64,000 nt of DNA from Paenibacillus sp. FSL R5-0517 (GCF_037974355.1 NZ_CP150235.1:5890001-5954000); one strand, 5' to 3'. Positions 53,586-62,930 are shown, numbered from the stretch's first letter. Translations and numbers: made by a program. The notes: generated from the sequence alone by a model not told the origin.

Positions 53586-53607
53586 ACCTTGAAGTATACT
53601 TCAAGGT
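53586..53607. promoter_or_regulatory. Perfect 22-bp MerR-type operator
   Basis: The half-site ACCTTGAAGTA is followed by its exact mirror complement. On the minus strand TTGACC (53610-53605) is the -35 element and TTATTC/TATTCT near 53585-53579 the -10, leaving a 19-20 bp spacer filled by the palindrome. An over-long spacer with a central palindrome is the hallmark of MerR-activated promoters. It drives the hydrolase-merR operon. Confidence 0.8.
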
Positions 53608-53630
53608 CAAGGCTGAATTTTAGAAACAAT

Positions 53631-55193
53631 TTATCGAGGAATTCGTATATCCCATTTGCGAAGTTCGGTCAATGTACACGTTCCGGACGCGAAAGCCTTA
53701 ATACCTGTTGAGTTCGGCCCAGGATATATCCGTCCTGTCATTACCTGCTCTCCCTGCTGAATGAACACCTCAATGGAGCTGACATCCATAAAAATATGAA
53801 GCTCCAGTTTCCCGTCAAGCAGTTCCACGGTCGCAGCACGTTCTCCCCCCGGCCCTTGTCCGGCTCGCTCGCGATTTAAGCATAGACGACGCTGCTGCAC
53901 ATCATAGGAAATCACGGTTTCTTCATCCTCACCCGTGCGCAGCTTCAATCCGAATTGTCGTGCCTGTTCCGCTTCGAATACAGCATACATTTCGTAACGG
54001 TCTCCGCTGATTCCAAGATCAAGATCATGTTCATCACCATTTAGTTGTATACCGTACTGTTCGTTGCCATCAGACCTGTACTGTATAAGTTCGGGAAGCG
54101 GCTGGAATATCAATCGGTCTCCTCTACGAATTAGCTGTCTCGGCAGAGTCATCGCTCCAGCCCAGGCATGAGACTTTTGTGTCGGAATTTCCGTTTCCCA
54201 CGTATCCATCCAAGCCACCATGATTCGTCGTCCCTGTGCATCCTCCATCGTCTGAGGTGCGTAAAAGTCGAAGCCACGGTCCAGCGGAACGTACTCCTCG
54301 TATTTCAGTACACCTTGGTCTTCATCCAGCGTTCCCATCATATAAACGGTTGAATGCAAGTTGCGATAGTTATCTCCCTGAGCAGGCATACGCTGCGGAG
54401 ACATGATCAGCACATCTCGGCCATCCAGTGTGAACAGATCGGGACATTCCCAATTGTCGCCAAGCGTCCCGTCACTCTGGGCCATAATGTTAACATAACT
54501 CCAATCCAGCAAGTCCACTGAACGGTATAACAGAATGACACCTTTGCCCGCAGCATCATTCGATCCAAGGACGCAATAGTACACACCGTTTCGTTCAAAC
54601 ACTTTCGGATCACGGAAGTCCTTCGGACTGGTATGCTCTGGGATTTGATCCAGCCGAATGACCGGATTCATTGCGCTTTTGACAAAATCAATTCCATTCT
54701 CCGAGACAGCGATATTCTGTGTCTGCAAGTAATCGTTATCCTTGTCGGGTCCAGTCACCACATGCCCCGTGTACATCAGCACCAACTTGCCATCCTGCAC
54801 GATTGCACTTCCAGAGAAACAGCCTCCACTGTCGTAGCTCTGATCGGGTGCCAGTGCAACAGGTAGATAAGACCACGTAACCAAATCACGGCTCACCGCA
54901 TGGCCCCAGTGCATCGGCCCCCATACCGGTTCGTAGGGATAATGCTGATAGAACATATGATACATCCCACCGAAGTATATGAAGCCGTTGGGATCATTCA
55001 TCCAGCCCACTTCTGGCATCAAATGATAGGCCATTCGATAGGTTGGATCAACCTGGTGCCGATGTTCCTTGATATATGCGTTGGCCCGGGCGAGTGTATA
55101 ACTCTCCTTCGTGTGAGCCGAAGCACTCGTCAGTCCAAGGTCTGTCTCTTGCCTTGTGTCTATTTCCTGTTTCTCGTATCGTTCCTGGTTCAT
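53631..55193 (-). CDS. GH32 sucrose/fructan hydrolase
   Basis: The product has 520 residues. A five-bladed propeller with the nucleophile Asp in WMNDPNG (D67), the transition-state motif FRDPKVF and the acid/base Glu in WECPDLF precede a beta-sandwich domain. There is no signal peptide, so it is intracellular and hydrolyses imported sucrose or fructo-oligosaccharides. It ends the operon LacI regulator, binding protein, two permeases, hydrolase. The start at 55193 has AGGAGTG upstream. Confidence 0.93.
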   Translation of the reverse strand: MNQERYEKQEIDTRQETDLGLTSASAHTKESYTLARANAYIKEHRHQVDPTYRMAYHLMPEVGWMNDPNGFIYFGGMYHMFYQHYPYEPVWGPMHWGHAVSRDLVTWSYLPVALAPDQSYDSGGCFSGSAIVQDGKLVLMYTGHVVTGPDKDNDYLQTQNIAVSENGIDFVKSAMNPVIRLDQIPEHTSPKDFRDPKVFERNGVYYCVLGSNDAAGKGVILLYRSVDLLDWSYVNIMAQSDGTLGDNWECPDLFTLDGRDVLIMSPQRMPAQGDNYRNLHSTVYMMGTLDEDQGVLKYEEYVPLDRGFDFYAPQTMEDAQGRRIMVAWMDTWETEIPTQKSHAWAGAMTLPRQLIRRGDRLIFQPLPELIQYRSDGNEQYGIQLNGDEHDLDLGISGDRYEMYAVFEAEQARQFGLKLRTGEDEETVISYDVQQRRLCLNRERAGQGPGGERAATVELLDGKLELHIFMDVSSIEVFIQQGEQVMTGRIYPGPNSTGIKAFASGTCTLTELRKWDIRIPR

Positions 55194-55235
55194 ATGTCCT
55201 TCACTCCTGTCTCTCTCTATATCACCCAACTGAAC

Positions 55236-56066
55236 TTATTTGATAGCCCCTTGCATGACCCCCTGAATAATGTACTTCTGCGCAAACAGATACACGGTCA
55301 GTACTGGCAGCAAGGTCAAGACCAGACCAGCCATCAATGGACCGTAATCAACTGTGTATGTCCCATAAAAATAAAACGTGGACAGCGGCAGCGTACGCTG
55401 CTCGGATGATGTCAGCACCAGGGATGGCAGCAGAAAATCATTCCATATCCACAATACATTCAGCACGCTAATCGTTACGGTTGTTGGCAGTAACACCGGC
55501 AGTACGATTCGAAAAAAGGTTTGCACTCTGCCGCAGCCATCCATTAGAGCCGCCTCTTCAAGCTCCAGGGGAATACTTTTGATAAAGCCATGATAGATAA
55601 ATACGGCGAGCGGACTGCCAAAGCCAATATACATGTAGATCAGCGACCACTTGTTATCCAGCAGGCTGAGCGAGCCGTATATTTTAACCAGCGGAATCAT
55701 AATAGCCTGAAACGGAATAATCATCGCAGCTACCATCAGGAAAAAGAGATACTGGTTCACCTTGCTATTGTGACGAACAAAGTAATGGGCTGTCATCGCC
55801 GCAAAAAGAGCAATCAGTAATACACCTGCAATGGTTATGAGCAACGAATTGCTGAAGGCGGATACATATCCCATTTTGTCAAACGCATTGACATAATTAT
55901 CGAATTGAAAGGAGCTTGGTAACCCTAGCGGATCGGAAGTAATTGCCTGGTTAGCCTTGAACGAATTGACGATGAGAAGTACAAACGGAAATACAAACAA
56001 AATCATTACAACGATTAATGCACTAAACTTGATCCAGTTAAGAATCCGCGATTGTCCAGCCATCAT
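55236..56066 (-). CDS. Carbohydrate ABC transporter permease (MalG-type)
   Basis: The product has 276 residues with six helices. The EAA loop reads ELEEAALMDGCGRVQTFFRIVLPVLLP. It ends KYIIQGVMQGAIK as MalG/AraQ-type permeases do. Its start overlaps the end of the partner permease by four bases, and it is followed after 42 bp by the GH32 gene. Confidence 0.95.
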   Translation of the reverse strand: MMAGQSRILNWIKFSALIVVMILFVFPFVLLIVNSFKANQAITSDPLGLPSSFQFDNYVNAFDKMGYVSAFSNSLLITIAGVLLIALFAAMTAHYFVRHNSKVNQYLFFLMVAAMIIPFQAIMIPLVKIYGSLSLLDNKWSLIYMYIGFGSPLAVFIYHGFIKSIPLELEEAALMDGCGRVQTFFRIVLPVLLPTTVTISVLNVLWIWNDFLLPSLVLTSSEQRTLPLSTFYFYGTYTVDYGPLMAGLVLTLLPVLTVYLFAQKYIIQGVMQGAIK

Positions 56067-56947
56067 GCCTCGACCTCCAGTTTTTTGCTGAAATAAACCT
56101 GGAGCAGTGTAATGGCGGCTACAAGGATAAACAGCACAAAGGCTTCTGCCTGCCCCAATCCGTAGTCACGAGCAAGAAAGGCCTGCTCATAGACATGCAT
56201 GGATACCATCTCGGTGCTCTTGAAGGGCCCGCCACTGGTCAGGGAGACGTTCAGATCATACACCATGAACCCCCGTTGCAGTGACAAAAAGATGCAGACA
56301 ATAAACGAAGGAACCATCAGCGGCAATACAATACGCGCCAGCATTTTGCGATTACTTGCCCCATCTATACTGGCTGCTTCCATAACATCCTTCGGCACAT
56401 TCATCAGTCCTGCAATGTAGATAACCATCATATAGCCGGCATACTGCCAAACAGTCACCACAATGAGTGCCCAGAACGCTTTGTCCGGGTCAGCCAGCCA
56501 GGAGGTGGAAAACAGAGTGAGGTTCATTTTTTGTCCTGCAAAGACGAGTACCTGATTAAAAATAAACTGCCAGATGAAACCAAGCACGATTCCACCCACC
56601 AGATTCGGCAGGAAAAATCCGGCCCGAAACCAGCCCTGCGCCTTCATTCCCCGGGTTACCGCATAAGCGAGCAGGAAAGCAACCGCATTGGTGAGCACAA
56701 CGGTAATAAATACGTACTCCAGCGTCATCCCGAATGATTTCCAGAACACGGTGTCCTTGAACACACCAATATAATTATCCCAGCCAACAAAGTTTTGATC
56801 GATGGCAATGCCATCCCAGTTCGTAAACGTCAAATAAATACCATACAGAAATGGAATAATCATTACTGTAGCAAACGCAAATAATGTCGGGCCAGTAAAG
56901 ATCAGGCGGGTTCGCAGGCGTGTCCATAATCCTTTTTCGGTCAGCAT
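56063..56947 (-). CDS. Carbohydrate ABC transporter permease (MalF-type)
   Basis: The product has 294 residues with six helices. The EAA loop reads DVMEAASIDGASNRKMLARIVLPLM. The ATG at 56947 has GGAGG upstream; a TTG two codons earlier is an alternative. It partners with the MalG-type permease. No ATPase is encoded nearby; an MsmX-type ATPase elsewhere would be expected. Confidence 0.94.
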   Translation of the reverse strand: MLTEKGLWTRLRTRLIFTGPTLFAFATVMIIPFLYGIYLTFTNWDGIAIDQNFVGWDNYIGVFKDTVFWKSFGMTLEYVFITVVLTNAVAFLLAYAVTRGMKAQGWFRAGFFLPNLVGGIVLGFIWQFIFNQVLVFAGQKMNLTLFSTSWLADPDKAFWALIVVTVWQYAGYMMVIYIAGLMNVPKDVMEAASIDGASNRKMLARIVLPLMVPSFIVCIFLSLQRGFMVYDLNVSLTSGGPFKSTEMVSMHVYEQAFLARDYGLGQAEAFVLFILVAAITLLQVYFSKKLEVEA

Positions 56948-57099
56948 TGTCAACCTCCACTCTATCCAAATAATTAGCCTAACGGTTATACCGGAAACAA
57001 CGAACAGACCTCGTGTGCAAGTTGTACATTCATCATCTCCGGCTTACCGCAAGTCTCTCTCTATGTGCTGCTCAGGGCTAAAATTAATTCCTTTATCCT

Positions 57100-58428
57100 T
57101 TATTTCACGTTGCTCCAGTATGCCTGAATTTCGCTCGCAAGTCCGGCACGGTCAATGACGTCAGCCAAGTATTTCTGCATGGACGCACCCAGTTTGGACC
57201 AGTGATCCGCAGGGAGTGTACTCATTGATTCCTCGATTTTGCCTGCCTTGATGTATTCACTAATGGACTTGCCAAGCGGATCGGTCGGCTCCAGTGTAAT
57301 GTTGCTGAATGCCGGAATAATACTGGCTTGATTCACCAGGAAATCCTGACCCTTTTCGTTATAAACAATCCACTCCAAAAATTTCTTCGCAGCTTCCTGT
57401 TGTGCTGGTGTGCTCTTTTCCTTATCCAACAATATTCGTTTGGATACGGCAGCAGAGATTTGCGTATTACCGAAATCATCTGCATTATTGCTCACAGGTA
57501 CTGGCAGGAAGCCGTATTTTCCATCTGCTGTATCAAAGCTTGAAATTTGCGGCCATGCCCAGTTGCCCTGGAACCAGATGCCAACCTCACCCTTGCCAAG
57601 CACCTCAGGTCCACGTTCATAAGTTCCGGACAGGGGAGAAGCCTTGTCAATATTGTACGTTTTCATCAGATCAAATGTATCTAACAAGCCATTAAACACG
57701 GCGTTGGAAACAAGGTCCACTTGACCTGCCTTCAGATCAGTTATGAATTGATCCACCTTCGCACGGTCCGGGGACTGCCCACCATATGCAAGCCCCAGAT
57801 AATGCGCACCAAGCGACCAATCCATCGGAGATACAATCAAAGGTGATTTTCCAGTAGCAGCGATCTTTTGGAACAGCTCATCAAGCTGTGCAGTGGTCTG
57901 TACAGACTTTGGATCAAATGTTCCACCTACTGCCTGATCCAAAACATTCTGGTTATAGATGAATCCATATCCTTCAATAGAGAACGGGAAGGCATAATTT
58001 TTGCCATCAAACGTCGTAGCCGCTGTGCTATTCTCCACAGCGTCCTTCATCCAAGACTCGGATGTGAGATCCAGAACACGATCCTTGAATTTCTCGACAT
58101 CCCCTGTATCCAGCATCATCATCGTTGTAGGACTGCCGGAAGCATACAAAGCAGACGCTTTTTCAAACGGAGACTGTCCACTGCCTACAGGTACAATTTC
58201 TAGTGTGACATTTGGATTTTCGGCATGGAAGTCTTTAGCCGCTTGCTCCAGCTGACTGTTAATTTCCGACTTGGAATTGAGCAAGGTGATTTTGACACTC
58301 TCACTGCTGCTCCCCTCTGAGGAGGAGTTGGACTCCGTCGCTGCTTTACTTCCACATGCTGACAATACAAGCATCATAATCAAAGACAATACCGATAATT
58401 TCATCATCCATCTCTGTTCTCTTTTCAT
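57100..58428 (-). CDS. Sugar-binding lipoprotein (ABC importer)
   Basis: The product has 442 residues with lipobox cysteine C25 (VLSAC). SBP_bac_1 features include ITLLNSKSEINSQLEQAAKDF, ENPNVTLEIVPVGSG and GEVGIWFQGNWAWPQI. It binds sucrose or a fructo-oligosaccharide for the permease pair. It is the first structural gene of the operon behind the consensus promoter at 58479-58507. The ~150-bp gap to the permease has no terminator. Confidence 0.93.
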   Translation of the reverse strand: MKREQRWMMKLSVLSLIMMLVLSACGSKAATESNSSSEGSSSESVKITLLNSKSEINSQLEQAAKDFHAENPNVTLEIVPVGSGQSPFEKASALYASGSPTTMMMLDTGDVEKFKDRVLDLTSESWMKDAVENSTAATTFDGKNYAFPFSIEGYGFIYNQNVLDQAVGGTFDPKSVQTTAQLDELFQKIAATGKSPLIVSPMDWSLGAHYLGLAYGGQSPDRAKVDQFITDLKAGQVDLVSNAVFNGLLDTFDLMKTYNIDKASPLSGTYERGPEVLGKGEVGIWFQGNWAWPQISSFDTADGKYGFLPVPVSNNADDFGNTQISAAVSKRILLDKEKSTPAQQEAAKKFLEWIVYNEKGQDFLVNQASIIPAFSNITLEPTDPLGKSISEYIKAGKIEESMSTLPADHWSKLGASMQKYLADVIDRAGLASEIQAYWSNVK

Positions 58429-58459
58429 CTTGTTATGGCCCCCGATCAGTAGTTTAAAA

Positions 58460-58518
58460 GGAAACGCTTACAAATCGAATTATAATGTCAAAGGTTTGAC
58501 ATGTCAATCGTTTGACAT
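58460..58518 (-). promoter_or_regulatory. Sucrose-operon promoter with LacI operator and cre site
   Basis: On the minus strand TTGACA (58507-58502) and TATAAT (58484-58479) are both consensus with 17-bp spacing. ATGTCAATCGTTTGACAT (58501-58518) is a 7+7 inverted repeat covering the -35 region, as expected for the LacI-type regulator. TGTAAGCGTTTCCT downstream, spanning the start point (58460-58473), is a one-mismatch cre. The operon should be induced by its sugar and repressed by glucose. Confidence 0.75.
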
Positions 58519-58571
58519 ACCATTTAAAAAAAATATTGCGCCTTGATTTTTTCGAGGCAAAAGGACAAACA

Positions 58572-58597
58572 GGAAAAAACGACCTGTATCAGGTCGT
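58572..58597 (-). terminator. Terminator of the LacI-family gene, overlapping its stop codon
   Basis: ACGACCTG and CAGGTCGT pair with a 3-base loop, and the minus strand continues TTTTTTCC. The TGA stop codon lies inside the stem. It separates the regulator from the transporter operon promoter. Confidence 0.85.
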
Positions 58598-59569
58598 CTC
58601 TCTCTCCACTAAGGTAACTGGCAAAATATGCTCCATTCCGATCTTCTCTTCCGCGATCTGGCGGCGAATCAGATCAATCGCCAGCTTAGCCATAGCCTCC
58701 ACCGGCTGCCTAATCGTTGTTATGCCAGGCACCGTATACCCTGCCGCACGACTGTCATCATAACCTACAATAGCGATCTCATCAGGTACCTTGCGCCCAC
58801 CTAACACGATCTGCTTCAGCGCATGCACCGCCATCAGATCACTCGTTACAAACAGCCCATCCACCTCCGGGTGTTGTGCAAGCAGCTTATCCACCAATTC
58901 CGTATACTGATGCTGATCAAACACATTCAGATCGGTTTCATGAATCATGACCGGCTTGACTCCATGAGCCTGCAATGTATCAACGAAACCTGTCGTCCGG
59001 CGATTGGAGAGCATTTGTAATTCCAAATTACCGCAAATATGTGCCAAATGCCGTCTGTTCTTCGAGAGTAGCAATTCAGCAGCCATAACCCCTCCCTGAT
59101 AGTTATCAGATGAGATAAAAGGGATGTCTTCACCGATCTTACGATCAAAGGTCACAATTGGGGAATGCAGGTTCATATACTCATCGACTTCCAGTGTATG
59201 ACTTCCCATAATAATGCCATCCACGCGATTCCCCTTGAGCATTTCCACATATTCACGCTCTTTGGAAGGGTCCATGTGGGAGTTGCATAACATAATTTTA
59301 AATCCATTCTGGTATGCATGGTACTCAACATAGTTAGCCAGTTCTCCAAAAAACGGATGAGATACATCGGGAATAATCAAGCCTATAACATTGGATTGCT
59401 TACGCAGAAGAGAACGGGCAATTTCGTTGGGTCGATAGTTCAGTTCGTCCATGGTTTGATACACTTTATCCCGAGTCTTCTGACTGATATATCCCCGGTT
59501 GTTTAATACACGCGAGACGGTAGTTACAGAAACTCCTGCCCTGAGTGCAACATCATGAATAGTTGCCAT
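58589..59569 (-). CDS. LacI-family regulator of the sucrose operon
   Basis: The product has 326 residues. The helix-turn-helix reads ATIHDVALRAGVSVTTVSRVLNNRGYISQKT. The effector domain contains SNVIGLIIPDVSHPFF and DGIIMGS and ends with the typical TTIRQPVEAMAKLAIDLI. It lies directly upstream of the binding-protein gene. The ATG at 59569 has AGAGGC upstream; the site is weak. It most likely represses the operon through the palindrome at 58501-58518. Confidence 0.94.
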   Translation of the reverse strand: MATIHDVALRAGVSVTTVSRVLNNRGYISQKTRDKVYQTMDELNYRPNEIARSLLRKQSNVIGLIIPDVSHPFFGELANYVEYHAYQNGFKIMLCNSHMDPSKEREYVEMLKGNRVDGIIMGSHTLEVDEYMNLHSPIVTFDRKIGEDIPFISSDNYQGGVMAAELLLSKNRRHLAHICGNLELQMLSNRRTTGFVDTLQAHGVKPVMIHETDLNVFDQHQYTELVDKLLAQHPEVDGLFVTSDLMAVHALKQIVLGGRKVPDEIAIVGYDDSRAAGYTVPGITTIRQPVEAMAKLAIDLIRRQIAEEKIGMEHILPVTLVERETT

Positions 59570-59661
59570 AACAGCCTCTTTTCCTACAACATTCTTCATA
59601 CCTTTAACATTATAAACCTATTGCTCACCCTGAACCAAACCCTTGGTATCCGCCCGCTGCT

Positions 59662-60105
59662 TCATTCCGCCACAATTCTTGCTCTCGGCATGCTATGCAT
59701 TGCTCCGTGCGTAACATGGACCTGTACCACATACGTACCTGGTTCTTCAAAGGTATGCTGGATTTCATACAGCCCTTCCTCTGTCTCATTGGCAGTAATA
59801 GCCCCTTGATTCTCCAGTTCTTCAGCTGTCATCATACCTTGCTCCGGAGATACAGAAGGCGGATCATCAAGCTCATTCCAGATCTGGAATTGCACATTGT
59901 CGGCATGACTTAACGGTGCATCTCCCTGTGTAAGCTTCACCTGCAACCGTGTTGGTTTATGAAGAGTAGCCTTCTCCGGAACGTCAAGTTTCACCCGAAC
60001 CATCTCTGGCATCTCCCCGGAAGCAGCCTGTTCCTCATAGGAGCAGCCAGCGACCAAAAACATTAGCACCAAAAAGGGCATGAACCAACGAGCTTGTACG
60101 CTCAT
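59662..60105 (-). CDS. YtkA-like lipoprotein
   Basis: The product has 147 residues with lipobox cysteine C21 (VAGC). The Ig-like YtkA/FixH domain shows LDVPEKATLHKPTRLQVKL, then QFQIWNELDDPPS and EPGTYVVQVHVTHGAMH. FixH-like domains occur in respiratory or copper-handling settings. The ATG at 60105 is preferred for spacing to AAGGATAG; 60111 is possible. It overlaps no neighbour but lies 20 bp from the bdbC-like gene, suggesting a shared unit. Confidence 0.85.
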   Translation of the reverse strand: MSVQARWFMPFLVLMFLVAGCSYEEQAASGEMPEMVRVKLDVPEKATLHKPTRLQVKLTQGDAPLSHADNVQFQIWNELDDPPSVSPEQGMMTAEELENQGAITANETEEGLYEIQHTFEEPGTYVVQVHVTHGAMHSMPRARIVAE

Positions 60106-60124
60106 CACCATCTATCCTTTCTTA

Positions 60125-60574
60125 TCAAGAAGATTTGGGTGTTTTGCCGATACCCCACAGCATCACAATGATGATAATAAAGGCGATCAGTGCCAGTAGT
60201 GGAATGGTGATGAAACCAAACCAGTTCAGATAGTCGGTATAACATGGAACCTTGCCACACGCTACGGCATTACCTGTAGCCGAAAAAATACGCTGGATCG
60301 TTACATGATATAACGAAATGCCGCCACCGACGAAACTAAGTGGGAGTACGTATTTCGTGATGCCCACGTCATCCTTAAAGTAGGCAATGCCCAGCAAGAT
60401 GGTTAGTGGATACATGAATATACGCTGATACCAACACAGATCACATGGAAGATAGCCCTTGATCTCACTAAAATAGAGACTCCCCCCTGTTGCAATAACC
60501 GATACCGCCCAAGCAACAAATAACCGGGTATCCACATTTTTCGCTGGACGCTCCGATTTTGATGATGTACTCAT
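60125..60574 (-). CDS. bdbC: Disulfide bond formation protein BdbC (DsbB family)
   Basis: The product has 149 residues with four helices. The first redox pair is C44-x2-C47 in LPCDLCWYQR and the second pair is in NAVACGKVPCYTDY. It transfers electrons from a thiol oxidase such as BdbD to quinone. It is co-oriented with the YtkA-like gene. No BdbD partner is seen in the window. The start at 60574 has a GAGGGGGAC-type site. Confidence 0.92.
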   Translation of the reverse strand: MSTSSKSERPAKNVDTRLFVAWAVSVIATGGSLYFSEIKGYLPCDLCWYQRIFMYPLTILLGIAYFKDDVGITKYVLPLSFVGGGISLYHVTIQRIFSATGNAVACGKVPCYTDYLNWFGFITIPLLALIAFIIIIVMLWGIGKTPKSS

Positions 60575-60703
60575 TCCTCTGTCCCCCTCTTCATTTTGCT
60601 TATGCCAAATTATCATACCTCATTCTGGACTTCATCGGCTATTCCAGCTGTTATGTAGGTCATTCTCGATGATTATACCAAATATTTGAACTTATGGGTG
60701 AAA

Positions 60704-60737
60704 CCAAAAAAAGCTGCCGTATGGGGCAGCTCTTTTT
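60704..60737. terminator. Intrinsic terminator of the stalk-domain gene
   Basis: AGCTGCC and GGCAGCT pair around a short loop, with A7 on the left and T5 on the right. It ends the minus-strand gene at 60766 and could also act on the plus strand. Confidence 0.85.
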
Positions 60738-60765
60738 GGTTGATTCTGTTATGAAAAACGTTGTA

Positions 60766-62394
60766 TTACATGGATTTAGTCAGTGTAATAGAACCATCTT
60801 TTTGTGCCCATTTTACATCCCAGTTCAGAAGTTCAGCAATGAAACGCAGAGGTACTTGCGTACGTCCATCTTTGTTTACGAATACCGTTGCACCCACGTT
60901 TTTCTTCACGCCGTTCACTTCCATAACGTTGTTGTTCACCCAGAATTCAAGGGTATCATCGCCAGCCATTACCGTTACTTGTTGTGCTTTTTTGTCCCAT
61001 TTCACTGTTGCGCCAATACCTTCACTCAAGAAACGCAATGGAATGTAGGTTGTGTTTTTCCAAAGCACTGGTGTGGTATCCATGTTGGTTGTTTTGTCGT
61101 TAATTTTCAGCATTTTGCTGTTCAGTTGCATCCATACTGTTGTCATTTCTGGTGCTGGTGCAGGTGTTGCTGGCTCTTGGAATTTGTCGTTAAATTGAGT
61201 CACAATTGCGTTACCCAAGGCTTGACCTACACCAAACATCACTTTGAAGCCTTCACGATTCGTTGTGTAAGAAGCATCATAGTTGCCTGCTGCATATTGA
61301 TTCAATACGTTTTGCACTTGATTTTCATGTGTTGTCAGCGCTTGTTGTCCTGCTGCTTTTGGCAGATTACCAGCTGTTGCGGAATCCAGGAATGCTGCGA
61401 ATTCTGTTGTAAATCCGTCAATACGTTTCTCTACTGCTGCACGAGCCGCAGCATCGTTGTTTTTCACAGCTTTTACATAATCGCTTTGCGCATTAACGTG
61501 ATTGGTTACCCAAATTTTCTCGAAAGCATTGGCACCATCGTTACCGTAAACGGAAGCAATCGCTGCTTTGAAGTCAGCTGTGTTTCCAGCTTCAGCTGTA
61601 ATCAGTGCGTTGGAAGCGGCTGTACGTCCATCATATTCCTCTTGCATTTGCAGAGCCGAAAGCGCAAAGTGCTCGGAAGCCAAATGGTTGAGTGCAGATC
61701 TCAGATCAGCTGCTTTTGTATCTGCTTTGCTATTTTCGAATTTCTCAGGCATTTGTGTAGTAATTGCTGTGGAAAGTGCCTTACTTACGTCGAACATTTC
61801 TTTGAACCCTTCACGGTAAGCCTTGTATGCATCAGCGTAATCTCCAGCTACATACTCATCAAATACTTTTTGCACGAGATCTTCATGTACTTGCAGAGCT
61901 TGTTTGGCTGCTGCTTTTGGCAATTTACCTTCGGTAGCTGTGCTCAGGAACGTGGAGAACTCATCCACGAAACCGTTGATGTTTGCCTGTGCTTGTTTGA
62001 TGCCAGCCTGGTTGCCCATTTTGGTTGCTTTCACCAAATCATCGGTGTATTTGTTATGAGCACGGAAGATACGTTCGAATTCTTTGGCACCTGCCTCACC
62101 ATATAGGGAAGCGATTGCTGGCTGCATATCCAGTGCATTCTGGTCGAGTGCTTTGTAGGCTGCATCTGCATCTTTTGCTCCGTCATATGCTTTGGCCATT
62201 GCCGTTACTGCGAGTGCAAAGTGTTCGGACAGCAGGTGGTCCAGGTTTGCTCTCAAGTCAGCCGCAGGTGTATTCACGGAAGCTTTCATCATTGTCATTG
62301 GTGTCTGTGGAGCGGATGCTGCTCCAGCGATCCCCGGCATCAACAGTGTCAAGCTAAGTACAGGTGCGATAAACTTCTTCATCTTCATTTTCAT
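60766..62394 (-). CDS. Secreted stalk-domain protein with two internal repeats
   Basis: The product has 542 residues. A signal peptide ends near AGAASA (~26). Two copies of a ~165-residue helical module follow, roughly 40-200 and 225-385; both contain LRANLDHLLSEHFAL / LRSALNHLASEHFAL, YDG and NREGFK/YREGFKEMF elements. After a PATPAPAPE linker the C-terminus is a copper-amine-oxidase-N/stalk domain (TTYIPLRFLSEGIGATVKWD, RTQVPLRFIAELLNW). Such domains are thought to bind cell-wall components or act as adhesion stalks. Function is unknown. It has a GAGGAG site and a terminator. Confidence 0.85.
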   Translation of the reverse strand: MKMKMKKFIAPVLSLTLLMPGIAGAASAPQTPMTMMKASVNTPAADLRANLDHLLSEHFALAVTAMAKAYDGAKDADAAYKALDQNALDMQPAIASLYGEAGAKEFERIFRAHNKYTDDLVKATKMGNQAGIKQAQANINGFVDEFSTFLSTATEGKLPKAAAKQALQVHEDLVQKVFDEYVAGDYADAYKAYREGFKEMFDVSKALSTAITTQMPEKFENSKADTKAADLRSALNHLASEHFALSALQMQEEYDGRTAASNALITAEAGNTADFKAAIASVYGNDGANAFEKIWVTNHVNAQSDYVKAVKNNDAAARAAVEKRIDGFTTEFAAFLDSATAGNLPKAAGQQALTTHENQVQNVLNQYAAGNYDASYTTNREGFKVMFGVGQALGNAIVTQFNDKFQEPATPAPAPEMTTVWMQLNSKMLKINDKTTNMDTTPVLWKNTTYIPLRFLSEGIGATVKWDKKAQQVTVMAGDDTLEFWVNNNVMEVNGVKKNVGATVFVNKDGRTQVPLRFIAELLNWDVKWAQKDGSITLTKSM

Positions 62395-62723
62395 TACGTG
62401 TTCACTCCTCGATTATGTTTTGTGTATAATTTCTTTCCTCGTCGTCGTCTTCATAGGGTGTAACGCAGGGTTTTCTATTCTGGATCACTCTGTGGGCAAA
62501 AAAAATTACAGCCTTCAGTGAAGAAAGCTGTAGATGCCTGATGTATCAAGGTTTTTTTGAATTAAAAAAAACTAAAATTATAGTGATCTTTCCGTTCCAA
62601 GACTACCTACATACTGTAAGACAGATACTTTATTTCCCTATATTTCTCAATTAAAGCTTACATCAAAGGTTATCCTGAAGTACAATGAAGACATATCAAC
62701 TTATTCGCGAAGGAGGTCCATTC
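62395..62723. other. Intergenic region with an orphan terminator, no gene seen
   Basis: TACAGC and GCTGTA (62507-62532) with an inner TTC/GAA pair form a hairpin. An A8 run to the left gives a U tract on the minus strand. No gene with a start on the minus strand lies upstream within 190 bp, so what it terminates is unclear. A lone TATAAT on the minus strand (62577-62582) has no good -35. Confidence 0.4.
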
Positions 62724-62930
62724 ATGACCTGGTTGCCTTATGTTTTAATTGTCGGTATCGCCTTGTTTGGGGGTATTGCTACCCTGATTATCGGTAATTC
62801 CAAAGCCAATCAGACCAGCAACCCCGAATATGATCGACGCACAAAGCAAAACCTCAGTAAACTTTCCTATGTATACGTTGGTGCGATTGTACTTGGTTTT
62901 GGCGGACTAGTCCTCTATCTCTTCAACTAG
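62724..62930 (+). CDS. Small two-helix membrane protein
   Basis: The product has 68 residues. Helix 1 (YVLIVGIALFGGIATLIIG), a polar loop (NSKANQTSNPEYDRRTKQN) and helix 2 (LSYVYVGAIVLGFGGLVLYLF) are visible. The start at 62724 has GAAGGAGGTCC, a very strong site; the longer frame is unsupported. No family is recognised. It is short but the ribosome site and helix pattern make it credible. Confidence 0.7.
   Translation: MTWLPYVLIVGIALFGGIATLIIGNSKANQTSNPEYDRRTKQNLSKLSYVYVGAIVLGFGGLVLYLFN

Noticed and set aside
60694..62106. 470-codon plus-strand reading frame opposite the stalk-domain gene
   Set aside because: It is antisense to a convincing signal-peptide protein, very Cys-rich in an unnatural way, and lacks a ribosome site.
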